Shown in pieces: positions 47,759-59,350 of a stretch of 64,000 nucleotides of DNA. Under the pieces are notes generated by a model. The model saw only the letters and a list, made by a program, of their open reading frames with translations, was not told the DNA's origin and searched no databases. The stretch lies in NCBI GenBank assembly GCA_039583875.1, contig CM077165.1:66204757-66268756 (forward strand), given 5' to 3'. Numbering within the stretch: the stretch's first letter is position 1; the number at the start of each line of letters is the position of its first letter. The DNA comes from Platanthera guangdongensis (lineage: Eukaryota > Streptophyta > Magnoliopsida > Asparagales > Orchidaceae). Made by a program: the position numbers and the translations under genes.

Positions 47759-50700
47759 TCTGTTTTGCAGGCGAGTCCAAGTGGCCATGCACCAATATGG
47801 TACTTGGACAGTGGATGTTCCAGGTACATGACTGGAACTAGTGGATTGCTGAAGGACTATACACCAATCAAGGATGGTCCTAAGGTTACCTTTGGTGGTT
47901 CAGAAAAAGGAATCATCAAAGGCTTTGGTAACATTTCTAGCAATCTAATTAAAATTACTCAAGTGGCTTATGTAAAGGGTTTGAAACATAACCTCATTAG
48001 CATAAGTCAGCTGAGTGATTTAGGATATGACATCTCATTTGTCAAAAATGGTTGTCATATCAGTAGGTCAAGTGATCAAAAGATCATTTTGACAGGATAT
48101 AGGAAGAGAAATGTCTATTGTCTAGACATTATGTGTGAGAACATAGTTTCTCTTATTTGTCTTGTAGCTGATGAGAAAGTCTCACATTGTGTTAAATGGC
48201 ACAAGAGGCTGGCTCATCTCAACTATAAGACAATTGGCCAACTCTTTAGCAAAGAGTTAGTGAGGAATGGTCCTCAGGTTAAGTGCATAAAGGTTGGGAT
48301 ATGCTCAGCTTGTCAAAAAGGCAAGCAGACCAGATCCACCTTTAATAGCATTGAGAACAAAGATGCTGTGAGGTGCCTATACCTCTTGCATATGAATCTT
48401 TTTGGTCCTATGCCAGTTCACAGCCTAGGTAGGAAGGTCTATACATTTGTGGTAGTTGATGACTACTCAAGGTATTCCTGGGTGTTCTTCCTGAGGCAAA
48501 AGTCTGAAACTCCAAGTATCTTGTATAGTTTTATTAAACAAATTCAGAATGAGTTAGACAGTACAGTGGTCAAAATCAGAAGTGACCATGGTACTGAATT
48601 TCAGTCCGAAAGTATGACAAAACTGTGTGAAGAGTTTGGGATATTTCAGGAATTTTCCTCACCAAGAACACCTCAGCAAAATGGTATTGCTGAAAGAAAA
48701 AATAGAACCTTGATTGAGGCTAGTAGAACCCTATTGAGTGACACATCTCTCCCAGAATATTTCTGGGCTGAGGCAGTTAATACTGCATGTCATGTGATCA
48801 ATAGGGCTACTATCACCAAGAGCCACAATAAGACCCCCTATGAGATTGTGAAGGGCAGAAAACCAAATCTATCCAATTTCAGGATCTTTGGTTGTAAATG
48901 CTATATACTTAACAATGGTAAGTCTTATTTAACCAAGTTTGCTGCCAAATCCCAAGAGGGGATCTTTGTTGGGTACAATAACAACAGTAAGGCTTATAGG
49001 GTCTACAACTTGACTACTCAAGTTGTAGAAGAGTTAGTACATGTAGTGTTTGATGAAACTAGACTCATTAACAATGAATTGTCTAGAAGTGTATGCAGCT
49101 CCACAGGTGTAACTGAGAAGATGGACAAGCTTACTATTGAAGAAGGTTCTACTGCAAGTCAGCAAGTGGATGATAGTGGCTGCTGTCCAGGGGAGTACAA
49201 GATACTCCTGTTACTGAAGAAGACCAAGAGGAGCTGCTTAATGAAGAAGCTGAAGGTGTACAACCAGAAAACAGGCTGCCTCCAGCAAATAGGCATTTAA
49301 AAGATCATCCAACCAATCAAATTATTGGAGATCTCAGACAAGGGGTACAAACAAGGAGCAGGAATCTAAGTTCAGTTCTCTACTCCAGCTTTCTATCCCA
49401 AGTAGAGCCAAAGAAATTTGAAGAAGCAATCCTAGACCCTCATTGGATTGAGGCTATGCAAGGGGAGCTGAACCAGTTCAAAAGATGCAAAGTCTGGGAG
49501 CTTGTTCCTAAACCAAAAGGCCACAACATTATAGGAACTAAGTGGATCTTTAGGAACAAGTTGGATGAAAATGGAGTAATTATAAAGAACAAAGCTAGAC
49601 TTGTTGCAAAAGGATATAGGCAGGAAGAAGGTATTGACTTTGATCAGACCTTTGCTCCAGTAGCCAGACTGGAAGCAATAAGGATGTTCCTTGCCTATGC
49701 AACATTTCAAGGGTTCAAGGTATACCAAATGGATGTTAAGTCAGCTTTTCTGAATGGAAATCTGAAGGAAGAAGTCTATGTAGAACAGCCATCAGGTTTT
49801 GTTGATTCTACTAAACCTAATTATGTTTATAGACTTAGGAAGGCTTTGTATGGGTTAAAACAAGCCCTAGGGCGTGGTATGAAACCCTGTCTAGTTTCTT
49901 CATTGAGAATAAATTCACAAGGGGGAAAATAGACAAGACTCTATTCCTTAGGGAATCCAGAGGTAAGATTATCTTATTTCAAATATATGTAGATGACATC
50001 ATATTTGGGTCTACAGAAAGTAGTCTTTGCAGAAAGTTTGCAAAACTAATGCAAGGACAGCTTGAAATGAGCAGTATGGGGGAAATTAAGTTTTTCTTAG
50101 GTCTCCAAGTTAGACAGACTGAGGATGGTTTATCCATATGCCAGTCTAAGTTCACCCTAGAATTGATAAGGAAGTATGGTATGGAATCATCCACTACCAT
50201 GAATACTCCTATGGGGTCAACAATGTCTTTAAGCAAAGATGATGCAGGGAAACCTGTAGATGAAACTTTGTATAGAGGGATAGTTGACTCTCTATTATAT
50301 TTGACTGCAAGTAGACCAGATATCATGTATGCTACATGTGTCTGTGCTAGGTACCAAGCTTGCCCTAAAGAATCTCATTTGACAGCAGTCAAAATAATTC
50401 TGAGATATCTTAAGGGCACACCTTATCTAGGCCTTTGATACCCTAGGAATGGAGAGTTTGAACTGACAGGTTATTCAGATGCAGATTTTGCAGGCTGCAA
50501 GGAAGATAGGAAAAGTACAACTGGAACCTGCCAATTCCTAGGTGGAAGGCTAATATCATGGAGTAGTAAGAAACAAACAAGTGTGGCTATCTCCACAGCA
50601 AAATCAGAGTATGTTGCTGCAGGAAGTTGCTGTGCTCAACTTCTATGGATTCAACACCAGCTAGAAGATTATGTTATTCAAGTAAGTAGAACACCTTTAT

Positions 50701-50930
50701 TTTGTGATTCTACAAGTGCTATTTCTATTGCAAATAATCCTGTCTCCCATAGTAGGACTAAGCACATAAAAATAAAATATCATTTTCTAAGAGAACATGT
50801 GGAAAAAGGAGATATTTCACTAGAGTATATTAATACAGATAATCAGCTAGCTGACATGTATACTAAGCCATTAGATGAAACAAAATTTAATAAATTTAAA
50901 ATTGAATTAGGGATGATCAACTTAGAATAG
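47759..50930 (+). pseudogene. pol: pol of SIR-A: protease, integrase, RT, RNase H
   Basis: The protease has WYLDSGCSRYMTG (about 47800), then the pre-integrase HKRLAHLN. In integrase the first catalytic Asp is changed to Asn (LLHMNLFGP, codon 48395-48397; SIR-B has Asp), while KIRSDHGTEF and IAERKNR are kept. RT contains [23 protein letters not shown] and YVDDIIFG (about 49986). RNase H contains YSDADFAG, STAKSEYVA and CDSTSAI. The end is LGMINLE at TAA 50928-50930. Frameshifts lie near 49190 and 49870, and TGA 50436-50438 replaces a Trp codon. The Ty1 domain order is complete. Confidence 0.9.
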
Positions 50931-50952
50931 TTTACAAAATTGGCTAAGTAAA

Positions 50953-51310
50953 ATGGTGTCGACACAAAGAGTTATCTGTGTCGACACATAGAAGTGGTGT
51001 CGATATTTCAAAGAAATGGTGTCAACACATCTAGGAAGCCTGTGTCGACACTTCAGAGAATTTGTGTCGACACATGCAGTGTAGGTGTCGACACATCCAA
51101 GGTGGTGTCGACACTTAGCTTTACACAGAATTAGTCTAGTAGAGTCTCGACTAAGTGTCGAGCTAAGTGGTGTCGACACATATACGAGTGTCGACACATA
51201 TATTCTGTCACATATACGAGTGTCGACACATATATTCTGTCGACTATACTTGTGTCGACACATAGTTGTCGAGACATTATAAGTAAGTGTCGACACTTTT
51301 CAACAGTGTC
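50953..51310 (+). repeat. Internal GTGTCGACAC palindrome array of SIR-A
   Basis: Eleven exact copies of GTGTCGACAC, by eye, plus variants lie between the pol stop and ORF3. The motif is the same as in the SIR-A LTR array, but the spacers differ, so this is not simply a copied piece of LTR. Confidence 0.92.
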
Positions 51311-51361
51311 GATACAATTTAAGTATTTTGACGTGCCTTTTCACCTTCGATTCTAGAAAGG

Positions 51362-51368
51362 TATAAAT
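51362..51368 (+). promoter_or_regulatory. Internal TATA box upstream of SIR-A ORF3
   Basis: TATAAAT in GGTATAAATAGG is about 50 bp downstream of the internal array and 107 bp upstream of the ORF3 ATG. The space from a start near 51395 to the ATG fits a short leader. Confidence 0.65.
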
Positions 51369-51468
51369 AGGTTTTTGCTATTGTTTGTCGACACGCTCAC
51401 CAAAGTTTCGAGACCAAACTTGTGTGTCGACATCTCTCTTCTCTAAATTCAAATTTCTTCAAACCCTA

Positions 51469-54271
51469 ATGGCGCCCAAGCTAGAAGAGAATGTTAATGA
51501 ATGATATGAACTCGTGCGACATGCCTTTGATGACGCGGAACCTGAAATCAAAGGTGTGGTAACCCTAATTACCGAAACTGGACTGGAATACCTTGTTTCA
51601 GAACCCATCAAGATCTGGAAGAAGGAGGTCCTAGAATGTTTGAGTGCAGCTTCACTTGATGACTCTGGACCCAAGATTAAATCCAGAGTTCATGGAACCA
51701 AAGTTAAGATCACACAGAAAAGTCTGAGGAAGGTACTTCATCTACCAAGAACAAAAGAGGAAGAAGATGTATCTGCTTCTAAGACTAGAGAAGCATTGAG
51801 ATGGTGTGGACTGGATTCAAATCTGAAAATTGGATCAGTATTCAACAAAAAGGAATGAACATTAAAGGGAAATTCTTATCTGAAATAGTTGGCAAAGTCA
51901 TCCTGAGCAAGCCTGGAGGACATGACAGAATTTCAGCTCAGATGTTCAATTTGATGACAAGGATTATCTTCAAACTAGATACTGATTGGTCTGCAGTTAT
52001 GTTTGAAAAGATAAAAGAGAGTATGAAGAAGCCCAATCTGGGAAGAATTCTGAGTTTATACCTAGCTGGAAGTATTCCAGAGGTAATGAACCAAGCTGCT
52101 GGTTCAAAGATTAACCACATGAGGAGAATGGATTTGAGAGTCTTCTCTAGGTGGGATAGAGTATTGACAAAAGAAATGCTAACTCCAGTAAAGGACACAA
52201 CTCAGAAGAAGAAGAAGACAGCCACTATGGCTCAAGAATCCTCAAGCAGCTCTGAAGAGAAAGTAGTCTTTACTCCTGATGATGAAGAGACTGGAAATGC
52301 CGGACAGTCTCCAGCAAGACAAGAAGATGCACAGAGGCAGGGGGAGCTACCCTCAACAAGCCCAATTCACCTGGATCCACTCCAGGGGGAGCCTCTACTT
52401 GTGGAAGAGCCAACTTCACTAGAGAGTGAAAGGGCTACCCAAACCATACTTGAGGTAATCACTGAAATTAATCAATTAGATTTCACTATTGAGGAAGAAG
52501 TTTTGACTGATTTATTACCTGATATTCATCACCAAACACAAATATAACCTCAACCCCAAGATGTTGTCATGGAGGACACATCTGTTGCTGATCAAGTGGT
52601 TGATAAGATAAGAGATTCTCCAGCCCTTACTCAACAGGAATTTACATTAGAAGAGCTATTCCCTGATCTTCTACAAACTGATTTTGAGAAAGAGAAAGCT
52701 GCTGCTGAGGGAGAGGAGATCAATATTGAGGGGGAGCATATGGAGAATGTAGAGGTAATTGCTACCCAAGAGACTGAGAAGCCAAAGGATGCTGAGGAAC
52801 CATAAAGGACTGAGAAGGAGTTACCTCCTAGTCCTAAAGATAGAGTAGACATAGTCAGCACATCTGCTTCAGAGGATGAAGAGGTTGTTAGGGCCAAGAA
52901 GAGGAAGTTCCAAGTCTTCAAAAGAAGGAGCCAGAACTATAAGAAATCCCTACAGACAATTGCTCCACAGCCTGCCCCATCTACTGATTTCAGTTCTATG
53001 ATGATAGCATTGCAAATCAAGCTAGATGAGCAAAGGCAAGCTATAGAAAATATGTGGATGAAGGGCATAAGTCACTGCAGTTTGATCTGGCACAAGACAT
53101 CAAGTCAATCAGATTTGAAGTGAATCTCAACAAAGAGGAAATGACTGATTGTTTCCATAAGGGAGGAAATACATTAGTCTATCTGGACCACACATCAAGA
53201 GAAAATAAAGATAAAACTTGATGACGTAGAAGTGAAGCAAGGCTATGTCCTGGAAAACCAGATAAGGATGAATGATAATCTCACCGCTTCATATAATTCC
53301 ATAGTAACTGAAATGAAGAATCTAGCTACTGCTCAGACTGCAGCAAGTGCTACTGCCAAGGATGAATTTGACAAGCAATTGCAAGAGAGCCTAAATGCTG
53401 TTAAAACTGCCATTGAAGACTCTCAGAAGGTAATTACTGACAAGCTCCAAAGATTAAAACCTTTCTATAAAGATGAAGTTAACTATCTAAATGCACAAAT
53501 AAGATTTCAGAAAGATGATCTGAGGGATCATATAGAGAGAGAAGTCATAAAGGGGGATAGGGTATTAGTCAAGGCAGGCTCTGAACATGCCAAATGGATT
53601 TCAAATTCCATCAGAGCCACCCTTGGATATCCACTCTTATGTGATGATGACAATGTTGCAGAGTCTGGAATCAATCCTGCATATCTTGGAGGAGAGCAAG
53701 CTGAAGTAGCTCAGGTGATATACCCTCCACCAGACTTTGACATGGTACATCAAGAGATACAGTCTATGTATAGTCCTCCTGAGGGAAATCAGAATGTCAT
53801 CATAGAGAAAGTTGTCCAGCCTATGCCAGAGGCAATACACAAAGAGCAAGAGGTCTTACTAAAAGAATAAGAAGCTCAATTGTCTAAGAAACGATTCAGA
53901 GAGCAAGCTGAATTGAGACCTGATTTTGAACAATGGAGCCCCACTTCCAGGAATATCATCTTGACTGCATGGAAGGCTGCTAAGGACAATGTCCTGGATA
54001 GAGGCAAGTGGTATTCTGACCTGGAGTGGAGGAAGCATGATAATAGTCAAGAGGCCATTGTACAATATAGAAGAAAGGCTAAACTGGGAAAACTACCTCC
54101 TAATGCACAGGAGACTAACATTTTAAAAGGCAGAAGATAAAGGCTGAAGAGTTGAAAAAGAAAGATCTTAAAGGGAAGAAGCCTGCTGCTACTGATGACA
54201 CTGAAGCTCAAGTTCAAGCAAAGATTCAATCTGGAAAAGGGATTGTAATCAAGGAACCAGAGCAGCCTTAA
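51469..54271 (+). pseudogene. ORF3 of SIR-A, broken
   Basis: It starts MAPKLEENVNE with TGA at codon 12 (51502-51504), then an N-terminal domain homologous to SIR-D ORF3, through VGKVILSKPGGHDRIS and LGRILSLYL. An acidic linker follows, then a coiled-coil-like region (52980-53560). The C-terminal part has EQWSPTSRNIILTAWK (about 53930) and a Lys-rich tail. Breaks are a frameshift in the A-run near 51850, TAA 52545-52547, TAA 52803-52805, a frameshift near 53060, a stop near 53220, TAA 53868-53870 and a stop near 54138. Intact length would be about 930 residues. I see no signal peptide or membrane segment, so an env role is not supported. The function is unknown. Confidence 0.75.
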
Positions 54272-54526
54272 GATAGCATTTTCTTTAGTTTACAAGTTGT
54301 AATTTGTAGTAAACTCTATGTAAACTTTTGTTTAATGTAAATGTTGGAATTTGTAAGAACAATGTTATATGTTCATCTATTACATTAATTATTCTGAGCT
54401 AATGGTATATACATGTTCTGTTCATGCATGTTTAAGTATTTTCCCTGTCATATATTACTGTTTTACATCATACTGAGAATTTGTTATGTATGGTGTATAT
54501 CATTGACTAAGGGTTATGACTTCTCC

Positions 54527-54540
54527 AAATAGGGGGAGAT
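54527..54540 (+). promoter_or_regulatory. Polypurine tract of SIR-A
   Basis: AAATAGGGGGAGAT lies immediately before the 3' LTR. Confidence 0.88.
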
Positions 54541-56640
54541 TGTTGGGTACATTGGAATATATGTACCTGATTTGAAGAAGCCTCACCCTACTCAATGATA
54601 TGCATCAAGGTGTATTTGATGTGCTTTGAGTTTATTTGTGCAGTTTAAGTAACTACAGGTTTGCAGGAAAAGTTTCTAAGTACATGTGTCGACACCTAGA
54701 AGAAAAGTGTCGACACTTAAGAGGCTTGTGTCGACACCCAGAGAAGCTGTGTCGACACTTGGAGTAATTGTGTTGACACCAGGAAGGCAGAGTCGACACC
54801 AGAAGGAAAGTGTCGACACATACAGGCAGTGTCATCACACAATGAAGAAATGTCTAAAGTACAAGTGTCGACACTTAGAAGCAGTGTCGACACCCAGAGG
54901 AACTTTGTCGACATCAAAAGTGTCGACACTAGGAGGCTGTGTCGACACTCAGCAAAACATCAACAAAGTTCAAGTACAAGTGTCGACACTAGGAGTCTGT
55001 GTCGACACTCAGCAAAACTTCAACAAAGTTCAAGTTCAAGTGTCGACACTAGGAGGCTGTGTCGACACTCAGCAAAACTTCAACAAAGTTCAAGTTCAAG
55101 TGTCAACACTAGGAGGCTGTGTCGACACTCAGCAAACTTCAACATAGTTTAAGTACAAGTGACAACATAGAGGAGATGTGTCGACACTCAGCAAAAGTCT
55201 CAACACATGAAGAATGTGTCGACACAGAGGAGATGTGTCGAAACTCAGCAAAAGTCTCAACACATGAAGTATGTGTCGACACAAAGGAGATGTGTCGACA
55301 CTCAGCAAATGTTTCAACACAGAAGGCATGTGTCGACATAAAGAATATGTGTCGACAGTTAGAAAGTTTCAACACAAGAAGATGTGTCGACACAAAGGAG
55401 TTGAGTCGACACTTAGTAGAAATCAACTAAGTATTGAAGAAGAAGGACTTGTGTCGACACACATTATCAGTGTCGACACATTCTGAAGAAGTAGTGTCAA
55501 GAAGCAGTTTATACAACACAAGGAGTTGTGTCGACACCTTGAAGGCTAGTGTCGACACTTAGTCTACTTGTGTCGACACTTGGTCTATTTGTGTCGACAC
55601 TTAAAGACTATCTGTCTCGACACTTTCAGACAGTGATAGAGTTTTCAAGAAGTGACTGGATGACTTGACAGCTGCCATTTCAACCGGTCAACTGCTACTG
55701 TCAGAGCTATCAGAAGTTAGTTAGAAACCGGATCATCCGGTCACCATGAAGAAAGCCTATATAAAGGCTTATTCCTTCAACAGAAGGAATTGAGGAGAAG
55801 CAATCATTGAAGTGAGAAACAACAAACCAGAAGAAGACCTTCAAGCGAAGATCTAAGTAGTTGGAGAGAGAAAGCTCCTTCTAAGAAGACAGCCATTGAA
55901 CCAGGCTGATAAAGAAAGTCTCAGATTGAGATCTGATTCTCAAGTCAGCAGTTGATTGAAGATCATCTTCATAGAGATACAACCCTACTGTGTTATAATT
56001 AAAGAAGCTTTGAAGAAAGACAAGGGAGGTTGATCTCTGCAAAGTTCTTTCAAGAACTCATCAAGAAGCCAGTCAACTCAACTTTCTCAATCAGAGTTGT
56101 GGTTATTAATCTTGTACTCTTTATTTTCTGTAGGATCCTAAGGGATCTGAATTGTAAGCCTATATTTGTAAAGGCTGAGTGGTAGGGCTTGTGAGCCTGA
56201 GTGTAGGAGATACATTTCTCTGAGTGTAGGCCTTGTTGAAGGCTGAGTGTAGGCCTTATTGAAGGCTGAGTGTAGGTCTTGGTGAAGACTGAGTGGTAGG
56301 GCTTTTGTGCCTGAGTTGTCGGAGTGGGATCACTCTGAGTTGTAGGAACCTATTTGGGCTTCTGAGTTGTAAGATCTGAGGATCTGAGGAGAAGTGGAGA
56401 AGTTAGGCCGAATCTAGTACACTACTAGATAGGCGAAGGGGGACAGTGGATGTACCCAGACCTTGGGGAACCACTATAAATCCTGTGTGCTTTCTGTGCT
56501 TGTTTGCTTGTTTGGTTGCTGTGCTGTGAATTGCAATTACTGTACTGTATTTCTGCCTTAAAAGTTTAAAAAGATTAAGTGCACCTATTCAACCCCCCCC
56601 CCCCCCCCTCTCTCTAGGTGTTTAGGCACTAGTTCTTTCA
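54541..56640 (+). repeat. 3' LTR of SIR-A (2.1 kb)
   Basis: It runs from TGTTGGGTACATT to TTCTTTCA. It has about two dozen exact GTGTCGACAC copies between 54683 and 55620, a TATA box at 55758-55765 and a long C-run near 56593. It has roughly 90 bp more than the left LTR (solo LTR excluded) because of an additional tandem unit around 54980-55110. Confidence 0.93.
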
Positions 56641-59350
56641 ATACCTATCCACTGGCAAGGATAGATGAGCTGTTTGACCAGCTAGAGGCCGCACATTTCT
56701 TTTCAAAATTGGATTTGAGGTTGGGCTACTATCAGCTGCGGTTCCAGGAGGAGGACATTCCGAAGACTTCCTTCAGTAGCAGATATGGGCTATTCGAGTT
56801 CACCGTGATGCCTTTCAGGCTCACGAATGCACCGTCGGCGTTCATGAGCCTCATGAATCAGGTGTTTAAGGCATATATGGATGTGTTTGTCATTGTATTT
56901 ATTGATGACATTCTCATTTACTCGAGGACATAGGAGGAGCACACACGACATCTAACGCTGACATAGGAGAGACTGCGGAGCACCAGCTTTATGCGAAGAT
57001 CAGCAAATGCTAGTTCTGGTTTAGGGAAGTGGCTATTCTAGGCCATATCATCAGTGGTGATGGTTGGCAGTGGATTCGGCCAAGATTCAGGTAGTTCGGT
57101 ATTGGCCGTAGCTGAAGTCGACCACATATATACGGAGTTTTCTAGGACTTGCCGTTTACTACCGGAAGTTTGTGGAGGGATTGTCTTGCATTGCCCTTCC
57201 ACTCATATCCCTGACAAGGAAGGATGTGCCCTTTATCTGGACCACACAGTGTGAGGTGGCTTTCAAGAGCTGAAGGGTCGGCTCACCTCAGCTCCTATAC
57301 TTGCCCTTCCTTCAGAGAAAGAAGGATTCCAGGTCTACACCGACGCTTCCTACCAGGGCATGGGTGCGGTGTTGATGCAAAATGGTCATGTGATAGCATA
57401 CGCTTCTCGTCAGCTGAAGAAGCATGAGCAGAACTACCCAGTTCATGACTTAGAGATGGGAGCGGTCATATTTACTCTGAAAGTCTGGCGACACTATCTG
57501 TACGCCGTCCACTGTGACATATACTCTGACCACAAAAATTTGAGGTATGTGGACACGCAGAAAGAGCTGAATATCAGGCAGAGACGGTGGGTGGTGTTTC
57601 TAGCAGATTACCAGTACGAGATGCACTACCACCCTGGAAGGCGAATATGGTGGCAGATGCGCTGAGCCGAAAGGCCACAAACTCTGGAACAGGACCGCAG
57701 TTGATGGCCTTGGAATTAGTCCAGATGTTAGAAAAGATGCAGATATCCTTTATGTCCCAGGATCACCCTGAGCTATACCGATAGTACCTTGCATCGTTGA
57801 TTGCCCAGATGACATTCGAGACCGAGTCAGAGATGGGCAGAGGAAGGATGCGCAACTAGAGCCGATATCTGGGACTTAGAAGCACGAACTGCTGGAGATT
57901 ACTCGCTGAGGGATGGTCTAGTGTGTATCAGAGGATGGATTTACATACCAGAGGGAGGCAAGGTCGGGAAGATATCATGACGGAGGCTCCTTGCAGTCGG
58001 TATTCAGTACACCGGGAGTTACAAAGATGACTGCGGACCTAAAGAATACCATGTACTGGCCAGACATGAAGAAGGATATCACCTACTTCGTGACCCATTG
58101 CGAGGCGTGCCAGTTGGTGAAGGCAGAGTGCAGAAACCCCGCAGGATTATTGCAGCCACTCCCAGTGCCAGAGTGGAAATTCGATGATATCGCGATTGAC
58201 TTTATATGGTGTTCCCCGATCGCGGGCGGGGAACGATTCGATCTGGGTAATCGTCATCATGCTGACGAAGGTAGCCAGATTTATTTCGATCAGGAAGGAT
58301 GACTCGGTTGGTGTTTGTTTCGGAAGTTCGTGGAGCAGTTCATCTGTTATCATGCGTGCCCCGGTCGATTGTATCAGATCAGGATGGATGGTTCACGTCC
58401 AGGGAGTGGAGATCAGTGCATACTTACTCGGGCACTCGGCTAGCATTCAGTATAGAGTTTCATCCCCAGACTGATGGGCAGACGAAACGCACTAATCAGA
58501 CCTTGGAAGATCTGCTGCGACTTTGCATATTGGATCGCGCGTGAGCCCTGGGAGAAGCTATTGCCATTGATCGAGTTCTCATATAATAAACAACTACCAG
58601 TCCAGCATAAGGATGGCTCCTTATGTGGCCCTGTATGGATGATGGTGTAGGACTTCCGCTGTCATGGATACATGATAAGGATCCGAAGGCTTTTGGGTTC
58701 GGAGTTTGTTGAGGACACCGAGGCTCAGGTGAGATTGATACGGGATAGGATGCTAGAAAGAAGCACAGAGCCGACAAGCTAAGTATTACGATGCTCTGCA
58801 TCATCAGGTGGAGTTCCGGGTGGGGGGGACCAGGTGTTCTTGAAGATCCGACCAATGCATGGGTTTCACGGGTACGCGGTCAGAAGAAGAAGCTCAGCCC
58901 AAGATTTATGGGGCCTTATAGGATCCGGAAGCGCATCGGTCCCTTGGCATACAGGCTGGAGCTGCCACCGGAGCTAGAAAGTCTACATGACGTGTTCCAT
59001 GTATCCTCCATTAGGAGGGCTCTACTATGCCCGGAGTAGCAGATTACGACCATGGATTGCCCGGTAGCATCTGATCGGTCGGTTCACCCGAAACCAGTCC
59101 GGATTGACGACAAAGGAATACAAGTCTTGCGCCGCAAGAAGATTCCATTGGTCAAGGTGTTGTGGAGGCATCATGGGCGAGAGGAGCACACATGGGAGCC
59201 TCAGGATCTGATGCAACAAAGGTACCCAGACCTCTTTAGTCAGCTACTACTCACAACCTCTCGGGATGTTACAATTTACCTTTCATATTCGAAACCCCGT
59301 AGGCCTATCAAGAATTTCGAGGACGAAATTTTTGTTTATATATTGGGATT
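56641..59350 (+). pseudogene. pol: TEK2 pol, right fragment: rest of RT to chromodomain
   Basis: After the target duplication the RT resumes ([12 protein letters not shown], then [11 protein letters not shown] near 56898 followed by TAG at 56931-56933). RNase H has [10 protein letters not shown] (about 57338) and YSDHKNLRY. The integrase zinc region lies around 58010-58120. The catalytic region is badly frameshifted (58180-58660). FRVGG-type and RRKKIPLVKVLW/HTWEPQDLMQQRYPDLF tail segments form the chromodomain end (about 58800-59240). Many frameshifts and stops show this is the oldest element in the window. The tail matches 6854-7046. Confidence 0.87.

Larger units (their letters stand above)
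41703..56640 (+). mobile_element. SIR-A, complete Ty1/copia Sirevirus-like element
   Basis: It has LTRs at 41703-45628 and 54541-56640 and a target duplication ATACC at 41698-41702 and 56641-56645. Inside are primer site, gag, pol, palindrome spacer, ORF3 and polypurine tract. It split the RT of TEK2. The LTRs are near-identical apart from a 1.9-kb solo LTR in the left one and tandem-repeat copy number, so the insertion is recent. Coding regions already carry stops and frameshifts. Confidence 0.95.

Noticed and set aside
47750..47770. A genuine 21-nt intron at the SIR-A gag/pol boundary
   Set aside because: It is far below the length plant spliceosomes process, and SIR-B lacks the GT. It is kept only as a splice-like or readthrough context.
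51469..54271. ORF3 as an envelope gene
   Set aside because: No signal peptide, hydrophobic membrane span or cleavage motif is visible in any of the three copies. Position alone does not justify the name.
54683..55620. CRISPR-like array (short repeats with varied spacers)
   Set aside because: The repeat is a 10-bp palindrome at irregular spacing inside an LTR of a plant retrotransposon, with no cas genes. The CTCGAG array at 24850-25610 is rejected for the same reason.
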